From JBBSEZ01 sp038239195 (GTDB lineage: Bacteria; Planctomycetota; Planctomycetia; Gemmatales; Gemmataceae): a stretch of 9,953 bases of DNA. Shown piece after piece: positions 6,996 to 9,953 of the stretch. Where the stretch lies: positions 1-9,953 of the forward strand of contig JBBSEZ010000372.1 in assembly GCA_038239195.1 (NCBI GenBank), in the 5' to 3' direction. Within the stretch, counting starts at the first letter, position 1; each line of letters starts with the position of its first letter. Under the pieces are notes generated by a model. It ran no database searches. It was not told where the DNA came from and saw only the letters and a program-made list of their open reading frames with translations. Both the position numbers and the translations under genes were made by a program.

Positions 6996-7229
6996 ATGTC
7001 GAGGACCACCGTTGACGTGCGAGAGTTGCCGGCCCGATTCGCGGAGGTCGTTTCGTTGGCGACCGCGGGGGAAGAGGTGATCGTGACGGAGAACCACGTC
7101 CCGAAAGCCCGGCTCGTTCCCCTGGCGCCTGGCTCGGGTCGCACGGCCGGTCTGCACAGCGGTGCCATCGTCGCCGCGGAGGACTTCGACGCGCCCTTGC
7201 CAGAGGACTTTTGGGAAGGGAAGCCATGA
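6996..7229 (+). CDS. Phd/YefM-family antitoxin of a VapBC-type pair
   Basis: A 77-residue antitoxin. Residues 1-43 match the Phd/YefM DNA-binding fold (TTVDVRELPARFAEVV, then GEEVIVTENHVPKARLVPL). Residues 58-77 are acidic with bulky aromatics (AEDFDAPLPEDFWEGKP), the usual toxin-wrapping tail of antitoxins paired with PIN-domain toxins. GGAGGAAGG lies five bases before the ATG (6982-6990), a much stronger ribosome site than most in the window, as expected when the antitoxin must be made in excess. The stop codon overlaps the toxin start (ATGA, 7226-7229). Family members usually repress their own promoter with the toxin as co-repressor; I could not pick out an operator here. Confidence 0.9.
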   Translation: MSRTTVDVRELPARFAEVVSLATAGEEVIVTENHVPKARLVPLAPGSGRTAGLHSGAIVAAEDFDAPLPEDFWEGKP

Positions 7230-7609
7230 AAGGGCTCCTGGACCCACACGCCTTTATCTGGTGGGACAGCGACCCGAGCAAGCTTTCGGCGGCGGCCTTG
7301 GCGTTTCTCCAGGCCCCTTCCAACACCGTCCTGCTCAGCGTCGTCAGTGTCTGGGAGATGCTCATCAAACTGCAACTGGGCAAGTTGGCGCTCGGCGTGG
7401 CCCTACGCACCATCCTCGCCCAGCAGCAAGCGAATGGCGTCCAGGTCCTCCCCGTGACGTTGGATCACGTGTTGGCGGTCGAGGGCTTGCCGACGCCGCA
7501 CAAAGACCCGTTTGACCGACTCCTGATCGCCCAGGCGAATGTTGAAGGTGCCGTGTTGGTCAGCGCGGACGCGATCTTTGCTCAGTATCCCGTCAACGTT
7601 CTGTGGTAG
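7226..7609 (+). CDS. vapC: PIN-domain toxin, VapC family
   Basis: A 127-residue PIN-domain ribonuclease of full family length. The acidic active site is complete: D6 in LLDPHAFIWW, E44 in SVVSVWEMLIK, D94 and D97 in KDPFDRLLIAQA, and D115 in LVSADAIF, with the usual C-terminal YPVNVLW. Such toxins cut RNA (often tRNA or rRNA) using Mg ions and are held inactive by the antitoxin encoded just upstream. The DTH often seen after the first strand is DPH here, a mild departure that should not affect the metal site. The start is fixed by the ATGA overlap with the antitoxin gene. The pair looks intact. Confidence 0.92.
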   Translation: MKGLLDPHAFIWWDSDPSKLSAAALAFLQAPSNTVLLSVVSVWEMLIKLQLGKLALGVALRTILAQQQANGVQVLPVTLDHVLAVEGLPTPHKDPFDRLLIAQANVEGAVLVSADAIFAQYPVNVLW

Positions 7610-7744
7610 CGCGGTCGAGACGACGGAGGCCGGCGCGCGGCGCGGCGAGTGTCCAGTTGATGGGGCCCGGCAAGCGCGTACAACACTTTTTGGTTGCCCC
7701 ACCCTCTCAAGGGGAAGTTGGCACCGTCTTGGAGATGTTCGCCG

Positions 7745-8248
7745 ATGGACCAGATCAAGTGCCCGACCTGTTCGTCTCGCCTCACGCTCCCCGTGAGCGT
7801 CATCGGCCGCGAGGTCAAGTGCCCGCGCTGCCAGGCCACCTTCGTCGCCCGCCTCGACCTGGCCCTGGGCCCGCGCCTCGGTAACGTCGGCTACGCCAAC
7901 CTCACGAGCGGGGACGGGGCCGACCACGCCTGGAAAGAGGGCGCCCGCGTGTTCGCCCCGTGGGAGGAGGAGTGGCTCTACCCGGGCGTCATTCGCTGCC
8001 TCGACGACGACGTCGCGTTCATCAAGTTCGACGACGGCGACCGCGCCCTCCTCCCCGTCGATGCCCTCCAACCCGTCCGGGTGCAGAAAGGCGACCTGCT
8101 CTTCAGCCGCCGCGACAAGGGCCCGCAGCTCTACTACCCCGCCAAGGTCCTCCGCGCCAACGGCGAGGAGATCGAGCTCGAGTACCAGGACGGGGGGCGC
8201 GAGGAGACGACGGTCAGTTACGTCCGCTTCCCGCGCAGGGGGCGGTAG
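7745..8248 (+). CDS. Zinc-ribbon protein with two Tudor/agenet-like barrels
   Basis: A 167-residue protein of unknown function. Residues 1-34 form a zinc ribbon of the MJ0042 kind, with C6xxC9 and C26xxC29. After a linker come two similar small beta-barrel-like units. The first (about 63-112) reads EGARVFAPWEEEWLYPGVI, then VAFIKFDDGDRALLP. The second (about 115-165) reads KGDLLFSRRDKGPQLYYPAKVL, then EIELEYQDGGREETTVSYV. Both follow the Tudor/agenet pattern: a 'channel' opening, an aromatic-YPG/YPA turn, and a closing 'F-x-DG' turn. This is pattern recognition without a database search. Such barrels bind modified peptides or nucleic acids in eukaryotes; here the ligand is unknown. The start ATG has GGAGA nine bases upstream (7731-7735). 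An earlier in-frame ATG at 7694 would put unrelated sequence before the ribbon. Confidence 0.82.
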   Translation: MDQIKCPTCSSRLTLPVSVIGREVKCPRCQATFVARLDLALGPRLGNVGYANLTSGDGADHAWKEGARVFAPWEEEWLYPGVIRCLDDDVAFIKFDDGDRALLPVDALQPVRVQKGDLLFSRRDKGPQLYYPAKVLRANGEEIELEYQDGGREETTVSYVRFPRRGR

Positions 8249-8284
8249 TGTCTTGTGGTTCACCGCAGCGCGAGGAACGCTCCC

Positions 8285-9794
8285 ATGAACAAACTCTTGC
8301 TCGTCCCGGTTGGGGCCCTGCTCCTGGCGTCGGCCCTGAGCGAACCTCGTTGCGAGGGCGCCCCCGCCCCGGAAGACAAGGCTCGCGCGAAGGCCCTCGC
8401 CCTGGCCAAGGCGTTGAAGCACGCCGACGTCCTCGTTCGTCGGCAGGCCGCCTTCGACCTGGGCAACATTCCCCGCGGCGCCAAAGTTGTCATCCCGGCC
8501 ATCCTCGGCGCCGCGCTGAACGACAAGGACGAGCACGTCCGCACGAACGCCCTGCGGGCGCTCGGCCTGATGGGCCCGGACGCGAAAAGCGTCGTCGGGC
8601 CGCTGATCGACGTGCTGAAGAAAGGGGAGCACGTCAACGACCGCCTAATGGCGGCCGTCGCTCTGGGGTGGATCGCTTCGGACGCGAACAAGACGGTCCC
8701 GGCGTTGACCGCGGCGCTCAAAGACGAGCACAGCGGCGTCCGCGCCTACGCCGCCAAGGCGCTGGGAGCATTCGGCCCGGCGGCGAAAGGGGCCGTCCCC
8801 GCCCTGGTCGCCGCGCTGAAGGATGAGGGGCAGTGGGCCACGGCGAGGTTCGCGGCCGAGTCCCTGGGCCAGATCGGCCCCGCGGCCAAGACCGCCGTGC
8901 CCGGGCTCCTCGACGCGTTGGAGGGAGACGGCTCCGAGCTCGCCGCGTCGGCCGGAGCGGCGATCGTGAAGATCGGCCCCGAGCCGAAAACGGTGGTCCC
9001 TTCGCTGGTCAAGGCCTGCAAGTCCAAGAGCGCCGAGACGAGGCGGCTGGCCCTCGACACGCTGCTCCAGGTCCGTCCGGCAGCCAAGGAGGCGCTCTCC
9101 TCCTGCCTCTGGCTGGCGAAGGACGCCAACGCGGCGGTGCGTGCCCGAGCCATCCGCGGCCTGGGGATGATGGTGCCGGTCTCCGCCGCAGCCATCCCCG
9201 TCTTCGTCAAGGCTACCGAAGACCCCGACACCGCGGTGCGCGAGGAGATCGTGCTGGCCTTGAAGCTCCTCGGCCCGCGCGCCAGGGAGGCGGTGCCTTC
9301 CCTCATCACCCTCTTGAACGACAGGGCCCCTGGGATTCGCGTGACCGCGGCGAGCGCCCTCGGGCGGTTGGGCCCCGACGCGAAGGCCGCGGTCCCCGAC
9401 CTGATCGCGGGGCTGCAAGGCAGGGAGCACATGTTCTCCGCTGTTTCCCTTGCTCTTGCCCTTCGACCGGCGGGAGCCCAAACCGCCCGACCCGGCGCTG
9501 GTGCAGGCCTGGGCGCTCGGCTCGACGCGGGTGCGGGCCGCCTGTGCGCGGGCCCTGGGCGACATCGGCCCGGAGGCCAAGGCGGCGGTGCCGGCCTTGA
9601 TCGCGGCGCTGCAAGCGCGCGACGAGCTCGTGCGCGAAAAGGCCGCCCTCGCCCTAGGCAAGATCGGCCCGGCGGCGAGGGCGGCGGCGCCGGCGCTCCG
9701 CGAAAGGCTCAAGGATGAGGACGAGGACGTGCGCGAGGCCGCAGGGCAGGCGCTCAAGAAGATCGATCCGGCGGCGAAGAAGGGGGCGCGCTGA
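8285..9794 (+). CDS. Exported HEAT-repeat protein, interrupted by a frameshift
   Basis: Residues 1-27 look like a signal peptide (Lys3, hydrophobic core LLLVPVGALLLASAL). From residue 62 the protein repeats a HEAT / PBS-lyase-like unit with consensus GPxAKxAVPxLxxAL followed by a VRxxAAxALGxI helix. The unit starts are near 62, 97, 131, 164, 198, 231, 264, 297, 330 and 363, so the period settles at 33 residues. The frame then breaks: the matching continuation (REPKPPDPALVQAW, then GPEAKAAVPALIAAL and GPAARAAAPALRERL) is in the next frame and ends at 9794. Unit starts 9371 and 9567 are 196 nt apart where two units need 198, a net loss of two bases (equivalent to +1) within about 9420-9468. Repaired, the protein is about 502 residues with 13 units. 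Unrepaired, the first frame runs on as Gly/Ala/Arg-rich nonsense to 9718. The start ATG has GAGGA eight bases upstream. Such solenoids bind proteins; the partner is unknown. Confidence 0.85.
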
Positions 9795-9805
9795 GTCGGG
9801 GGCCC

Positions 9806-9862
9806 GAACGCTAAGCCGCACGCGGCGAACCTCCAAGGGCCGCCGCTTGCGGCTTAGCGTTC
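9806..9862. terminator. Strong hairpin after the HEAT-repeat gene
   Basis: Twelve bases past the stop codon a 15-bp perfect stem forms (9806-9820 with 9848-9862, built on GAACGCTAAGCCGCA). It continues after one mismatch with a 6-bp stem (9822-9827 with 9841-9846) around a 13-nt loop. Flanking GGGG and CCCC can extend it past a 3-nt bulge. It may end the transcript, but no T-run follows. The AGCCGC core also appears in the hairpin at 3705-3767, so both may belong to one family of dispersed palindromes. Confidence 0.6.
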
Positions 9863-9916
9863 CCCCGATCCCGCCCGTTCCCCTCCCCCCTCCCATCTGC
9901 TATCCTCAACCCATCG

Positions 9917-9953
9917 CAGCGCCCGGCCGGGCCCTCGGCGCCCGGCGGCGCTG
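9917..9953. repeat. GC-rich inverted repeat reaching the window edge
   Basis: CAGCGCC (9917-9923) pairs with GGCGCTG (9947-9953), and inside it CCGGGC pairs with GCCCGG. It is cut by the window end, so its full extent is unknown. In DNA this GC-rich such a pairing can arise by chance. Confidence 0.25.

Noticed and set aside
7661..7701. TGGGGC / GCCCCA pairing with TTTTT between, downstream of vapC
   Set aside because: Only 6 bp of stem with a 29-nt loop, and the T-run lies inside the loop, not after the stem.
7403..8632. A 409-codon minus-strand frame crossing the toxin, zinc-ribbon and HEAT genes
   Set aside because: It spans three well supported plus-strand genes and has no start signal or domain of its own.

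Overview
The window is a GC-rich chromosomal segment whose gene content points to a planctomycete, most likely a Gemmataceae/Isosphaeraceae relative. The signs are a free WD40 propeller, a secreted HEAT-repeat protein, short zinc-ribbon and 'hypothetical' proteins of a style familiar from that group, mostly single-gene units, and palindromic intergenic elements. This placement comes from overall gene style; there is no rRNA or other marker gene to confirm it.

Layout. (1) 70-1500, minus: one ORF fusing a CYTH (class IV adenylate cyclase / triphosphatase-like) domain to a complete pantothenate synthetase (PanC). The linker between the domains is encoded by a perfect GC-rich palindrome. (2) Divergently, 1657-2543, plus: a Rieske [2Fe-2S] protein overlapping by 4 bases (ATGA) an exported single-heme c-type cytochrome. 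(3) 2803-3702, plus: a four-helix membrane protein of unknown function. It converges on (4) 3770-4165, minus, a small low-complexity plus conserved-tail protein. The 67-bp gap between their stop codons is almost entirely one long hairpin. (5) 4353-5753, plus: a glycosyltransferase-39-like GT-C membrane enzyme. (6) 5777-5921: a 145-bp MITE-like inverted repeat with arms of about 42 nt. (7) 5962-6873, plus: a seven-bladed WD40 protein. (8) 6996-7609, plus: a Phd/YefM-VapC type II toxin-antitoxin pair with an ATGA overlap. (9) 7745-8248, plus: a zinc ribbon joined to what look like two Tudor/agenet-like barrels. (10) 8285-9794, plus: an exported HEAT-repeat protein with a strict 33-residue period, interrupted by a net -2 (equivalent to +1) frameshift near 9420-9468. 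A strong hairpin follows it.

There is no large operon. The only tight couplings are Rieske/cytochrome and antitoxin/toxin. The best candidates for something undescribed are the CYTH-PanC fusion with its palindrome-encoded linker, the 145-bp palindromic element, the zinc-ribbon/double-barrel protein, and the frameshift in an otherwise very regular repeat protein. I did not see a CRISPR array, a transposase, a tRNA or an rRNA. No gene-free stretch exceeds 300 bases; the longest is 2544-2802 (259 bp), which holds a stem-loop just after the cytochrome stop and otherwise nothing I could identify.
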